Assembly (NCBI GenBank): GCA_018136815.1 | Contig: CM030942.1 | Span: 1,179,797-1,243,796, forward strand | Direction of reading: 5' to 3' | Origin: Isochrysis galbana | Taxonomy: Eukaryota > Haptophyta > Isochrysidales > Isochrysidaceae | Length of the DNA: 64,000 bases | Part shown: in pieces, positions 51,765 to 62,096 of the stretch | How positions within the stretch are numbered: the stretch's first letter is position 1 | Layout: each line of letters starts with the position of its first letter | Made by a program: the position numbers and the translations under genes | The notes under the pieces: model-generated | The model's database searches: none | Told to the model about the DNA's origin: nothing | Seen by the model: the letters and a program-made list of their open reading frames with translations, nothing else

Positions 51765-52065
51765 CGGGGTAACGTATAGGTCATAGGGGAACCGCAGGGG
51801 AAAAGGTTGGCATGCGCACGCACGGCGTCCCCGCGGGGGAACCGATGCACATCGCGCCGTGCGCATGCACGGCGTGCACATGGGTGATTGCAACTCATCA
51901 CACATGTCCCGTGAGAGATCTCTCTTAGATCACACGTTTACGTAATTGTAGGGAACCGCAGAGAAACGAGTCGACATGCGCACGCACGGCGTCCCCGCGG
52001 GGGACCCGATGCACATCGGCACGCACGGCGTGCACCTGGTGTAATTGTGAGCCTTTGGGCACATG
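51765..52065. repeat. repeat I, two units, reverse orientation
   Basis: GCATGCGCACGCACGGCGTC, CCCGCGGGG, CACGGCGTGCACATGGGTGA and TTGCAACTCATCACACATGT, twice. Reverse complement of the units at 49075-49525. Confidence 0.65.
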
Positions 52066-52163
52066 TTACACGGCTGTGATTATTGCACCCTGGTCTGAGG
52101 TCTGAATGCCAAAATTAGCCCAACCTCAACCCCTGACGAAAGCGCGCGCCGTAGGTGTTGAAC

Positions 52164-52346
52164 CCTAGATGGGAAATACGGTGCTGGGGCTTGCAAATAC
52201 AGCCAAATACATATGTATTTGGCCTCCGGCCAAATACATTTCAAATACATTCGAGGCCTACAACCCAGGACACGCTTCAAATACAGCCAAATACATATGT
52301 ATTTGGCCTCTGGCCAAATACGGTAAATACGTATTTCCCATCTAGG
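52164..52346. mobile_element. hAT-like MITE (183 bp) with 8-bp target duplication
   Basis: Perfect 17-bp inverted termini CCTAGATGGGAAATACG (52164-52180 and inverted 52330-52346), flanked by TGTTGAAC at 52156-52163 and 52347-52354. The interior has two copies of the palindrome CCAAATACATATGTATTTGG. A further left terminus (CCTAGATGGGAGAAACG) stands at 57901 without a partner. Confidence 0.88.
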
Positions 52347-52458
52347 TGTTGAACATCGACAATGGGGTCATCGTATGTGAATATTGTTGTATAAATAACT
52401 ATGGACATTTGATGGCTCCATTCGATTGATGTCCCATAATTGACGGAACGACACCTTA

Positions 52459-52533
52459 GGGGCTCCGTTGCCGTCGAAGGGCTACGGTCCCGCAGCACTA
52501 AGGTTATACTAACACAACAATAAAACTCTGACG
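52459..52533 (-). repeat. element L, inverted, upstream of the TRF-like gene
   Basis: Reverse complement of the first part of element L (GTCAGAGTTTTATTGTTGTG, TTAGTATAACCTTAGTGCTG, CGACGGCAACGGAGCCCCT). It lies ~310 bp before the start codon at 52845. Confidence 0.6.
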
Positions 52534-52844
52534 AATAGCCACTCCACTCGTCACCTCCTCGTCCAACAGGTACAATATGTACAAGGTAGACTAGAGTCCT
52601 CTAGTGTTATAAAACGAATTGTGGCGGGTGCCGGGGGCGCGCGCTGGCGCCCTTTCCCCCTCTCCTCTCTCCCCGCTCCACCAGTCAGGCAACCAGCGCC
52701 GCTCGCCCACCGCCCCGGCGGCCTGGGCTGCCCGCACTCTCCGCCTCTCCCTCCCACGCGGGTTGTGCCTTGTGAGCATCAGTTGAGGTCGATCATTTCC
52801 GGTAAAAGCTCAGTTCTTGTTGGACAGAGAGACTGCTGAGCAGC

Positions 52845-55167
52845 ATGCCAAACAGCCGAGAACAGGTAGCCAGCTACATCTATGATGTGGCCGCAAGAGC
52901 TCTGCACCTGCCAAGGTGCCGAGAGATCTGCAATTTGCTCGAGAAGAATGGACTTGTCGACGTTACCACGACGAATGCATCGATCTTGAACAGGATAGAG
53001 GCGCTCACGTCGCTCGTCGCAGAGAGCAGCGATTTTAGGATGATGGAGGCGCACCTCGAAAAGCTCATTCAAGAGCTGGGGGTAGATGCGAGTGATGCCA
53101 ACTACGCCGAGATCAGGATGGAGCTCAAGACACAGGTGAATCAATCATCGACCATCATCGTGTGACTTCGCCTCTCGGCGAGCCGTCGGTTGACAGTGAT
53201 CGCCCCCTATTTGCAGGCGGTGCTGGACCATTTGCGGAAGGTTCCCGCAGACTATAGCGGAGGGAGAAAGACGTTGGAGTCTCTCTTCCCCAGCTCCACG
53301 TCATCTGCAGATGAGAAGAATCGGCGAGGGCGTCTAGCCGACGCACTGAATGCTTCGGCGCGCAAAGAGGTAGGCTCAGGCATCGATTTCCAAGTCTACA
53401 TGTGTCGGAACCACGCTTCGTGGCATCTGTTTCCATTTCATACTGACCACACATTTTGTCTTACAGATTGACAAAGTGACGCCTTTGTTGGAACGCCATT
53501 CTCGCGACAAGCTCACGGTGTGCGCCTAGCTCTCGGCATTTTGCATAGCAGTCATGTCTAGAAGCCATGCATGGTTCATGCCCAAGATCCAGTGAGCTTG
53601 GGATTTTAGAGTTAGCATGTGTACTATTCAGTATTAGATGTCCTCATCAGCATGCATGTGCAATTTTTAGGGCGATCTTCGCACACTCATGACCGAACTG
53701 AAGGAGCTCGTTCCTAAAAGTGTCCTTGTACACGGTCTACAAGTTGTGGATGAAGTGAACGCCGGTCAACGACGGCCCATCGCCACTCAAGAAAGTGCTG
53801 CAGCGGTCGTGCCTTTGGATGTATCCTCTCAGACTACTGTTGACACAAGTGCGGAAGAGGTATCCACTCGAGAATCCAGACGGGTGTTGAGGCAACCAGG
53901 ACGAACTATCCCAAGCAACACTTCGTCGTCTCGCCAACGACAATCAGCTGTCAGTGCACCTCCGGCAAGCAATGATGTTGCATCTCTTGAAATGGAGGAC
54001 ACTGGCAGGTCAACATCGCTAACTGACCTTACGATAAATGAACTTGAAGAGCTTGAGAAACAAGCGTTAGCCGAAGCCAAGAAGATCCTCAAGAGAGTAG
54101 ACCTCTTCCGCGAGGCCAGAGAGAGAGTCGAACGCAAACGGGCACTTGCTGAACGGTTCTCTGGTCCCGCGCCTTCATCAAGCAAGGCGAGGGCCTCAAC
54201 GAATGTTGAGCCCTTGCCAAATCATTGCTCCGGGACGCAAGATGGCCGGCAGGTGAAGCCCCCGCCTGCGTTTCCAGCCATTGTCCTTGCACGCGTCAGT
54301 GTGATCTGCCATTCCTCTGCTGCCCGCTATGATTGATTGAATAGCATAGGCCTTTCTCGTACTGTGCTTTCTTCCTCCGCGATCGTGGAGAGAATCTTGC
54401 CTGATTTGTTCTCCTTTTGAGAGTATCCCATGTCCGCACCCAGGCGAGCAATTTTGATGCAGATGTGTTAGGCGATGGCGTCAACTCACAAGGAAATCGC
54501 AGCAAGGACGGCGATTCGGAATCAGCTCAAAGCATCGCGCTCCAAAAAGCCACTCGGAGGCTAGAGCGCGGACTTTCGCGCGACGATCCACTAGCGGCTT
54601 CTTTGTCCGCCTCTGATCAGCTCAGGCGCAAGGACAAATCGCCAAAGAAGCGTTTCCTTTCGGAAAAGCGAGGCGGCCCGGCCCATCAAACTGAATCCGT
54701 ACCTGATATCATCCACGACCGAGCTGCGGGCATTCGCGTGCCATGGAACGCTTCTGATGATGACATCGAGGTGTGCATTGTTTCGTACCGTATGGCACCT
54801 AGTTGCGAATGCATCCGGTGGGCACAGGCCGTGCAAAACATTCGTGAGCCCACACATGCCCCTTGCAAAATATATTACCTAAGCCCACAAATGCCCCTCG
54901 CAGGACTCGGAGGAGGAAGAACCGATTCCTATGAGATCAGGTGATATAAGGAAGCGAAAATCGGTTTTGAAGCCGTCCGCACATGGCTCGCCGCCTAGGA
55001 AGCGGACTGTCCGCGAGAAGTTCACTCGTAAAGAGGAGGAGTTTCTTCGGCAAGGAGTCAATAAATATGGTCGGAGGTGGGAGAAAATCCTCTCCGAGTA
55101 TGATTTTCATCACCAGAGGACTGGTGTCGACCTGAAAGACAAGTGGCGCAACATGAATAAGAAATAA
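52845..55167 (+). CDS. telobox-Myb (TRF-like) DNA-binding protein
   Basis: Six exons (52845-53135, 53217-53369, 53467-53517, 53671-54252, 54444-54770, 54904-55167) with five phase-0 GT-AG introns of 81, 97, 153, 191 and 133 nt give 555 residues. The N-terminal ~195 residues are predicted helical (IYDVAARALHLPRCREICNL, MMEAHLEKLIQELG). A Ser-rich middle with a coiled coil follows (INELEELEKQALAEAKKILK). The C-terminus has basic nuclear-type stretches (RKRKS, PPRKR) and one Myb/SANT repeat, KFTRKEEEFLRQGVNKYGRR, WEKILSEY, ending in the telobox VDLKDKWRN. That signature marks TRF1/TRF2/Taz1 and plant TRFL telomeric duplex-DNA binders. A telomere role is inference. Confidence 0.88.
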
Positions 55168-55666
55168 TGAAAAGGCGTCGAGATGGTGTGTCCTGAAGAA
55201 TAGTTTGTCCGAGTGCAGGTATACGGCGGTTAGTGTCGCCACGAAGATGAGCGCGAACCGTCGTTCGTGCGGCAAGTTAACTGGAAAACCCGAAGCTCTT
55301 TTTGCTGCGTGCATATACGCGGCGCATCAGAGCGTGTGCAAGTTCCTACGGGCTATGGTTTGAAGACATTCATACCTCGCCGCCACCTTTCCAGCCCCCA
55401 CATGACGTGTCCCATGTTCGGGGCCAAGCCAAACTCCGTGCGTGACTTCTGACGAATGGGCATGGAGTATGGACATAATTCAATGTTACTCTGCATATTT
55501 GAGGCAAGGAGTACAGCTAGCTTGTCACCTGCATTCGGTACCATGTCGCATCCATTCTAGATAATGTGATTTCCGGGCTCTATCCGTGACGGTGACGAAA
55601 TCTCATCTGCCCAATAAGGCATCGTGGTTAGGCCTAGTGCAGTACTATGTTTCTCAAATAGGCCAC
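55168..55666. other. no gene recognised
   Basis: 3′ flank of the TRF-like gene without repeat or motif. Confidence 0.4.
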
Positions 55667-55795
55667 AACTACTTTTATGAGTAGGAGGCCAATGGGGGAC
55701 TCGCGCCCCCCTCTCTCCATCGCGCACACCCCCTGGGTGGGCCTGCACAACCAACCTCAGCCCCTGCCTGTTGGCAGGGGCTGAGCTGAGCCATC
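55667..55795 (+). mobile_element. type-C element, 5′ fragment
   Basis: AACTACTTTTATGAGTAG hairpin, GAGGCCAATGG, and the complete mini-frame MGDSRPPLSIAHTPWVGLHN...PVGRG with its stop at GGGGCTGA. The body is then replaced by inverted unit K. Confidence 0.7.
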
Positions 55796-55799
55796 ACTC

Positions 55800-56345
55800 T
55801 ATAATCTATCTGAGCATTAGTACCACTACTCTCACTAGCCCGGTACTAACACGACAGCCCTCAGCGCACCTGCCCGTACACCTTGGCGCGTGCTGTTGTC
55901 ACAGATACATACTCCTATGCACCCTTCCACATCTCCCCCCTCGCAGGCCCCCGGCTCCCATTCTAACTCCCCACAAGTTAAAATGAGGGAAAACCCATTG
56001 AGGCGGTCCGGTCGACGCCGGCCGACTCTCCGGGAAAAAGCACCGGGGGGGGGGGGGAGGAACCTCTCGTCAAAAAAGGAGAACGGCCCTTACAGCTCGC
56101 GCCGCGAGCGGTCCTCGAAGAAATAAATGTCTGCGCCCCCCGACCCCCGATACCTGCCACAGGGACGTCTTGAGCCACTCCCTTCTTCTCGCCTCTCCTG
56201 TCGCCAGCCGCCCCCCTTCGCCCGTTTGCTAACGCAAACGGGGCTCGTTTCTCACCACACTCCATCGGGGGGGGTGCAAATCCCCCCCTCTCCCTCGTTC
56301 CATTCTCTTCCGCCCCGGTCCCTGCGGCGCGTCGCCATGCGGCGC
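55800..56345 (-). repeat. unit K, inverted copy
   Basis: Reverse complement of ~11265-11806. It includes the CCGTTTGC/GCAAACGG palindrome near 56224-56245, the C-run before TGCTTTTTCCCGGAG and the GTTAGAATGGGAGCCGGGGG block. Confidence 0.7.
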
Positions 56346-56384
56346 GCCATGGCCTGCTCTCAGAGGTCTTGCGGTTCACGCGCA

Positions 56385-56545
56385 GCACGATCCGCGCCGT
56401 CTGCGTCGCCGGGGCGCCAAGCAGCGCCATCGTCGCCCTCGCCGTGCGCGCCGTGCCGCTCCGCGTGTCCAGCGTGAACGGGTCCTTGCCCACCATGCAC
56501 ACCGGCTTGATCAGGTCCATCGGGTCCACCCGCCCGAGTTTCCCT
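56385..56545 (-). other. strongly coding-like fragment, unrecognised
   Basis: The minus-strand frame GKLGRVDPMDLIKPVCMVGK, DPFTLDTRSGTARTARATMA, LLGAPATQTARIVLRVN ends nearly every codon in G or C, unlike the plus strand here. It is probably an exon or gene fragment. I cannot name the family. Confidence 0.35.
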
Positions 56546-56547
56546 TT

Positions 56548-57160
56548 GTGCTGCGCTTGAAGCGTGTGGACGTTGACGCTGTACCCAAGGGCGCCCGCTC
56601 TGATGGAGCAAATGAGATGCGGGAGGGTATAGAGCCGCAAATGGCCCATAGGACTAGGGCGGCGGAGGGTAGTATGGTACCTGAAACTGGTCGCCGTGAC
56701 GGTAAGCGAGGCGACGGCGGATCCGTCACGGAAGGGAAGAATGCACGCATTGAGCATGCGCAAAACGCACAAGCGGAAGCAAACGCAGGGGGGAAGACGG
56801 AAGATGGAGAGGGCACCAGCAGCTTACGCATCGGCCCACAACACGACGATGAGTTTGGTCATGGGCTGTGCTTCAGCTTGCAGGACACTGTCACACAAGA
56901 TTCTGACGACCTAACCGATGCACACGAATATCTTGTCTGGCGCGAAACCCTCACCCGATTGGCAGAAGCTCATGGCCTTGTCCCGATTGCCATTGAATCA
57001 ATGTACAGAGCGGTAGGCAAAATGCGCGGCAGGGACGGGCGTGGAGGCCATGCCAATTCTGAGTGAGAAAGAGGCGCAAGTTGCGCAACTCTACTTCTCG
57101 TTCGCCTTTCGCAAGCAAGCTGGACGTGTGCCAAGCACCGACATGGCCTTCTGGAGTTGA
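56548..57160 (+). pseudogene. mRNA cap (guanine-N7) methyltransferase-like fragment, copy 1
   Basis: A low-complexity hydrophilic stretch leads into HDDEFGHGLCFSLQDTVTQD, EYLVWRETLTRLAEAHGLVP (to ~57050). In another frame ILSEKEAQVAQLYFSFAFRK, QAGRVPS runs to the stop at 57160. This pairing, YxFxLxD...EYLV...LAxxxGL then an LSxxExxxAxLYxxFAFxK end, is the C-terminal signature of cap N7-methyltransferases (RNMT/Abd1). The SAM-binding half is absent, and the frame break near 57052 is not present in copy 2. Call made from motifs only. Confidence 0.5.
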
Positions 57161-57356
57161 CTGGTTGTCGAAAACTGGAGTTGACTGGTTGTAATTGTAA
57201 TAATAGATCAAAAAGAAAACAAATAACCTGACAATAATATGAGAACACTTTGTAAAAAGAAAACAAATAACCTTGTAATAATAATATTGGGCCTTGTAAT
57301 TGTACAGACTGAAAAGAAAACAAATAACCTGGCCCTCTTTTGACGGAACGCGACTT
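56937..57356 (+). repeat. left arm of a large inverted repeat
   Basis: About 420 bp, near-identical in reverse to 58367-58799. It contains the C-terminal methyltransferase codons, two GGAGTTGACTGGTTGT repeats and three repeat-J motifs (AAAAAGAAAACAAATAACCT). Confidence 0.8.
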
Positions 57357-57499
57357 CACGGCGCATGGCGCGCGCGCTGTACGCGCGGCGGAAAAGCTTG
57401 GAAAGCTTGGCCCCAAACCCAGCAAAGCTTGGTCAATCTACAATCTATTGGGGCCAATGAACCCAGCAATGATTGGATCAATCGATTCCATCATTCTGG

Positions 57500-57781
57500 A
57501 CATCCTTACCCAGAAGGGGGCCATGGCGCGCACATGCAGCACACGCCCGTAGAAGAACGACGGGAAAAGAACGACAAAAAAACGACACGATCTGGCCCGC
57601 GAATAGGTAAGATCACAGCCCATTTGCGATATACTAACGGGAGGACACCCCGCGCGGCAGGCAGACACCGCGAAAGTGCGGCAGTAGACGGAGAAGAGCC
57701 GATGGACGGGGGCCGAGACCGACCCCCCGGGGGCACACGATAAGAGTAGTTCAGAAGGCGTTTTGCGTTTGTCTGCCACAG
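57500..57781 (+). mobile_element. type-C element interior, cut by the gap
   Basis: Matches 28380-28660: GAAGGGGGCCATGGCGCGC, the GTAAGA donor-like site at 57607, and TTTGCGTTTGTCTGCCACAG ending exactly at the gap edge. Confidence 0.75.
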
Positions 57782-57881
57782 NNNNNNNNNNNNNNNNNNN
57801 NNNNNNNNNNNNNNNNNNNNNNNNNNNNNNNNNNNNNNNNNNNNNNNNNNNNNNNNNNNNNNNNNNNNNNNNNNNNNNNNN
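57782..57881. other. assembly gap (100 N)
   Basis: Exactly 100 unknown bases. The left edge is the CCACAG acceptor-like junction of the type-C element, the same position at which the other gap breaks. Confidence 0.95.
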
Positions 57882-58059
57882 GGTCTCGAGCGTTCTGGGC
57901 CTAGATGGGAGAAACGTATTCACCGTTTTTCTACGAAGGCGAAAAACAGGCCGTTTTTGCCGTTTTTGCAAGCCCTTCAGTTTTTGTCTCCGTTTTTGAA
58001 TGGCAACGCTAGCACTCATGCACCATGCGCTGAGCGTGAGCATATGTGGGCGCTTACGC

Positions 58060-58799
<740 letters not shown>

Positions 58800-58859
58800 C
58801 CCTCCGATTTGCGTTCCGTGCCACTTCCCCCCCGCCCATTTCACATGCCCGTCGTTTGC

Positions 58860-59138
58860 CCTCCCCGTTCCCCCGATGAGCCCGTCCCGGGCTCCCCGGG
58901 TGAGCCGTGCGCCGCGCTAGCCGCCGGTGCGCCTCCGCGGCTCGTTTCCGAAGAGGAAACGAGCTTCGCTCCGACACCTGAGGGTCTGGGCAGGAATGAT
59001 GAGTGCCCTGCCCCTGCCAAAGGGCAGGGGCTGGGGCTGGGGTTGAGTGTACGGTCCCATCCCGGGGGGTGTCCGCGATGGAGAGTGGGGGGCGCGAGGC
59101 CCCCATTGCCCATTGACCCCCACTTATAAAGGTAGGTT
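58860..59138 (-). mobile_element. type-C element, 5′ part with longer frame
   Basis: Minus strand from 59138: AACCTACCTTTATAAGTGGG hairpin, then a frame containing MGASRPPLSIADTPRDGTVH, STPAPAPALWQGQGTHHSCP and SERSSFPLRKRAAEAHRRLA. It shares its distal part with 47219-47534. Confidence 0.65.
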
Positions 59139-59164
59139 GTCTGGACGACAGTATTGTTGACTGC

Positions 59165-59300
59165 TGACTGCTCAGTCCCTGCCAAAAGGCTAAAAGGCAG
59201 GGGCTGGGGGCTGAGGATGGTTGTGCAAGCCCACCCAAGGGGTGTCTGCGATGTAGAGAGGGGGGCGCGCGGCCCCCATTGGCCTCCTACTAATAAAGTT
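59165..59300 (-). mobile_element. type-C element, 5′ fragment
   Basis: Minus strand from 59300: AACTTTATTAGTAGGAGG, CCAATGG, mini-frame MGAARPPLYIADTPWVGLHN. It stops near 59165, next to the preceding copy. Confidence 0.65.
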
Positions 59301-60026
59301 GTGTGCGTCGCTTGGCGTCTGGGTTAATTTTGAGTTCTTGTGTGGGCGTATGGGTATGGTGAGTGGGGTCCGGAAGAGTGTAGTGTTTGCGTCGTCGGCT
59401 CGTGCGGTGCGATGTCGCGCGCTCTCAAGACTCCATTGCCCTCTCTCTCACCTCTCACCCCTATGAGGCTTTGTCCTCATAGCGGGATACCAGATACCCG
59501 GAGCAGGTAGCGCTAAATAGTAGCAGGTGGCATCTTCAAAGGTTTCTAAAAAAGCTATCTGTAACGCGGCCCATCTGTGTCTACATCGCTAATGGTAATT
59601 GCAAGTATCTTCCTTTGAGTAAGCGCTGTAGAGGCAACCCCTCCTCAGGTGTATCCTCCTAGCCAACGTCGTACAGATGCCATCACAACGTACCGCTCGC
59701 CGGGTTTGCGAGGCCCGCAGGTGCGTCGTCGCCGTCCTACTACCGTCTTCGTATGCATATGCATGACCAAAGCACGTTCCAACAAATTTGAAAAAAACGA
59801 AACACTCATCATTCGTATTCGATAGCCGGACCATTGTATCTGTACTTCTCTAAGCAACATCACAACTTCACCTGCTCCTCACCTCTACCAGTAGGGCGAA
59901 CGCTACGGTGCGCGGCGCTCCTTCAATGTACACAAGATGATAGAGGGTGATTTTGCCATCTTGTACGAGAGGAAGAGGTGGATTTGGTCGCGATCCCGGG
60001 TTACTACCGGGCACTGAGCGATTTGC
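59301..60026. other. 3′ flank of the secreted protein gene, no gene recognised
   Basis: Mixed sequence. The 3′ untranslated region of the minus-strand gene presumably lies here. Confidence 0.4.
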
Positions 60027-62096
60027 TCATGCGCAAGGGTAATGAGGCGGCCAATCCATCTTGCATCTCCACACGCCACCACCTGCTTCGACGTAACGGC
60101 ATTCGCTCGAGTACCGCCCGTTCTCGACATAGTAACTCTCGCACACATCGCGTTTTGCGGCGTCGAATGGGCCAGCAGTCGCAACCTGGCCACACCACCG
60201 CTGTGTGTCCCATGCATTCGTCTTGATGGCATCATAAGGCTGAATTAGCCCGCAATTGGCGTCCGCGTTCGTCCCAGGTGAAGCCGATGGCGGCGGAGGC
60301 GCCGGAGGCGCCGGATTCGGTGGTGATGGCTGAGGTGAGGGTGAGACTTGCTGCCCACCTCCAGGGGCGGATTCGCACGGGTAGTGAGGAGGCCAGTCCA
60401 TCTTGCACTTCCACACGCCACCGCCCGTGTTCACGTAGTGGCATTCGCTCGAGTACTGACCGTTATCCAGATAGTAGCTATCGCACACGTCGCGCTTGGC
60501 GGCATTAAATGGACCAGGCGTCACAATCTGGCCGCACCAACGTTGCGTGTCCCAAGCGTTCGTTTTGGTAATGGTATATGGCTGATCCAACCCACAATCT
60601 GACTCCACAACCGTACGAGGCGATGACGGCGGCGGCGATGCACTCAGTGGCGGCGATGGCGATGCACTCAGTGGCGGCGATGGCGATGCACTCAGTGGTG
60701 GCGATGGAGACCGTTCCTGTGCGGAGCCGGAAGTCGACGAGGGTGGCGAGGGAGATGATTCCTGTCCGGAACCAGATGCCGATGAGGGTGGCGAAGGCGA
60801 GATCGATTCGCAAGGGTAGCGCGGGGGCCACTCCATTTTACACTTCCAAATGCCACCGCCAGTATTCACGTACTCGCACTCGCCCGTATACTCGCCATTG
60901 TCCAAGTAGTGCTCATCACAGGCATCCCGTTTGGCGGCGTCGAATGGCCCCGCGGACACGAGCTGGCCGCACCACTTACGCACGTCCCATGCGTTGGTCT
61001 TGTTGACAGTGTATGGCTGGTAGAAACCGCAATTGTCCGGATCGTACTCGCGCACATGATCATCACCGTTGTGATCGCCTTCCGTGCCGGAGGTATCGTC
61101 GAAGTCGTCCCCTGCACCCGTCGCAGACGGCGGAGACGGCCCGGTGCCGGAGCCCGGTGATGAGGGCGAGACCGACTCGCAAGGGTAGCGCGGGGGCCAC
61201 TCCATTTTACACTTCCAAATGCCACCGCCAGTATTCACGTACTCGCACTCGCCCGTATACTCGCCATTGTCCAAGTAGTGCTCATCACAGGCATCCCGTT
61301 TGGCGGCGTCGAATGGCCCCGCGGACACGAGCTGGCCGCACCACTTACGCACGTCCCATGCGTTGGTCTTGTTGACAGTGTATGGCTGGCGGAAGCCGCA
61401 ATCTTCTGGATCGAACTCATTCTCATTGTGGTCTTCGTTAGAATTGTCATCATTGCCACCGCCATTAAGATGACCACTGCCACTCACGTCGTCGTAGTCG
61501 TTACCCGAGTCGCTTCCCCCGTTCAGGTCGTCGTAGTCAGTACCCGAGTCGTGTCCCCCGTTCAGGTCGTCGTAGTCAATACCCGAGTCGTGTCCTCCGT
61601 TCAGGTCATCGTAGTCGGTGCCCGAGTCGTGTCCTCCGTTCAGGTCATCGTAGTCGGTGCCCGAGTCGTGTCCTCCGTTCAGGTCATCGTAGTCGGTGCC
61701 CGAGTCGTGTCCTCCGTTCAGGTCGTCGTAGTCGGTGCCCGAGTCATGTCCTCCGTTCAGGTCGTCGTAGTCGGTGCCCGAGTCGTGTCCTCCGTTCAGG
61801 TCGTCGTAGTCGGTGCCCGAGTCGTGTCCTCCGTTTAGGTCGTCGTAGTCGTCGTCATAGTCGTCATCCAGCTCGTTGTGAGAGTTAGCAGAGTCGTCGT
61901 AGTCGACGTCGAGTGAGCGACGGGGGTCGCTGAGCTTAGTGGATGGGCTTTCAGGCCGAGGGACTGGCGACGAGGAGGGAGAGGGTGAGAGGCGCTGCTG
62001 AGAGCAGTCTTCTCCACTCAGGAGGCATCCAGCTTGGGTGTGCGCGACAATCGTGGCGCAGAGGAGAATCAGACGAGCGGCCGTCGAGCGGCCCAT
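60027..62096 (-). CDS. secreted protein with acidic 13-residue repeats and four six-cysteine domains
   Basis: 689 residues in one exon. The ATG at 62096 starts a clear signal peptide (MGRSTAARLILLCATIVAHT). Residues ~75-200 hold nine tandem copies of YDDLNGGHDSGTD, the last two or three slightly diverged. Then come four domains of ~70 residues of the form CGxxQPYTxxKTNAWDxxxWCG, FDAAKRDxCDxxYLDNGxY, ECxYVxxGGGxWKCKMxWPP, YPC, each with six cysteines (likely three disulfides), separated by Ser/Pro linkers (SPSPPLSASPSPP). Domains 1 and 2 are almost identical in DNA. NKT sequons are candidate N-glycosylation sites. It ends right after domain 4. The layout suggests a cell-wall, scale or extracellular-matrix protein. 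Ca2+ binding by the Asp repeats is speculation. I do not recognise the cysteine domain. Confidence 0.88.
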   Translation of the reverse strand: MGRSTAARLILLCATIVAHTQAGCLLSGEDCSQQRLSPSPSSSPVPRPESPSTKLSDPRRSLDVDYDDSANSHNELDDDYDDDYDDLNGGHDSGTDYDDLNGGHDSGTDYDDLNGGHDSGTDYDDLNGGHDSGTDYDDLNGGHDSGTDYDDLNGGHDSGTDYDDLNGGHDSGIDYDDLNGGHDSGTDYDDLNGGSDSGNDYDDVSGSGHLNGGGNDDNSNEDHNENEFDPEDCGFRQPYTVNKTNAWDVRKWCGQLVSAGPFDAAKRDACDEHYLDNGEYTGECEYVNTGGGIWKCKMEWPPRYPCESVSPSSPGSGTGPSPPSATGAGDDFDDTSGTEGDHNGDDHVREYDPDNCGFYQPYTVNKTNAWDVRKWCGQLVSAGPFDAAKRDACDEHYLDNGEYTGECEYVNTGGGIWKCKMEWPPRYPCESISPSPPSSASGSGQESSPSPPSSTSGSAQERSPSPPLSASPSPPLSASPSPPLSASPPPSSPRTVVESDCGLDQPYTITKTNAWDTQRWCGQIVTPGPFNAAKRDVCDSYYLDNGQYSSECHYVNTGGGVWKCKMDWPPHYPCESAPGGGQQVSPSPQPSPPNPAPPAPPPPSASPGTNADANCGLIQPYDAIKTNAWDTQRWCGQVATAGPFDAAKRDVCESYYVENGRYSSECRYVEAGGGVWRCKMDWPPHYPCA

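Noticed and set aside
61500-61860. Regular 39-bp tandem repeat, at first sight CRISPR-like or a satellite
   Set aside because: The period is an exact multiple of three and stays in frame within the secreted-protein gene (nine 13-residue units). There are no unique spacers.
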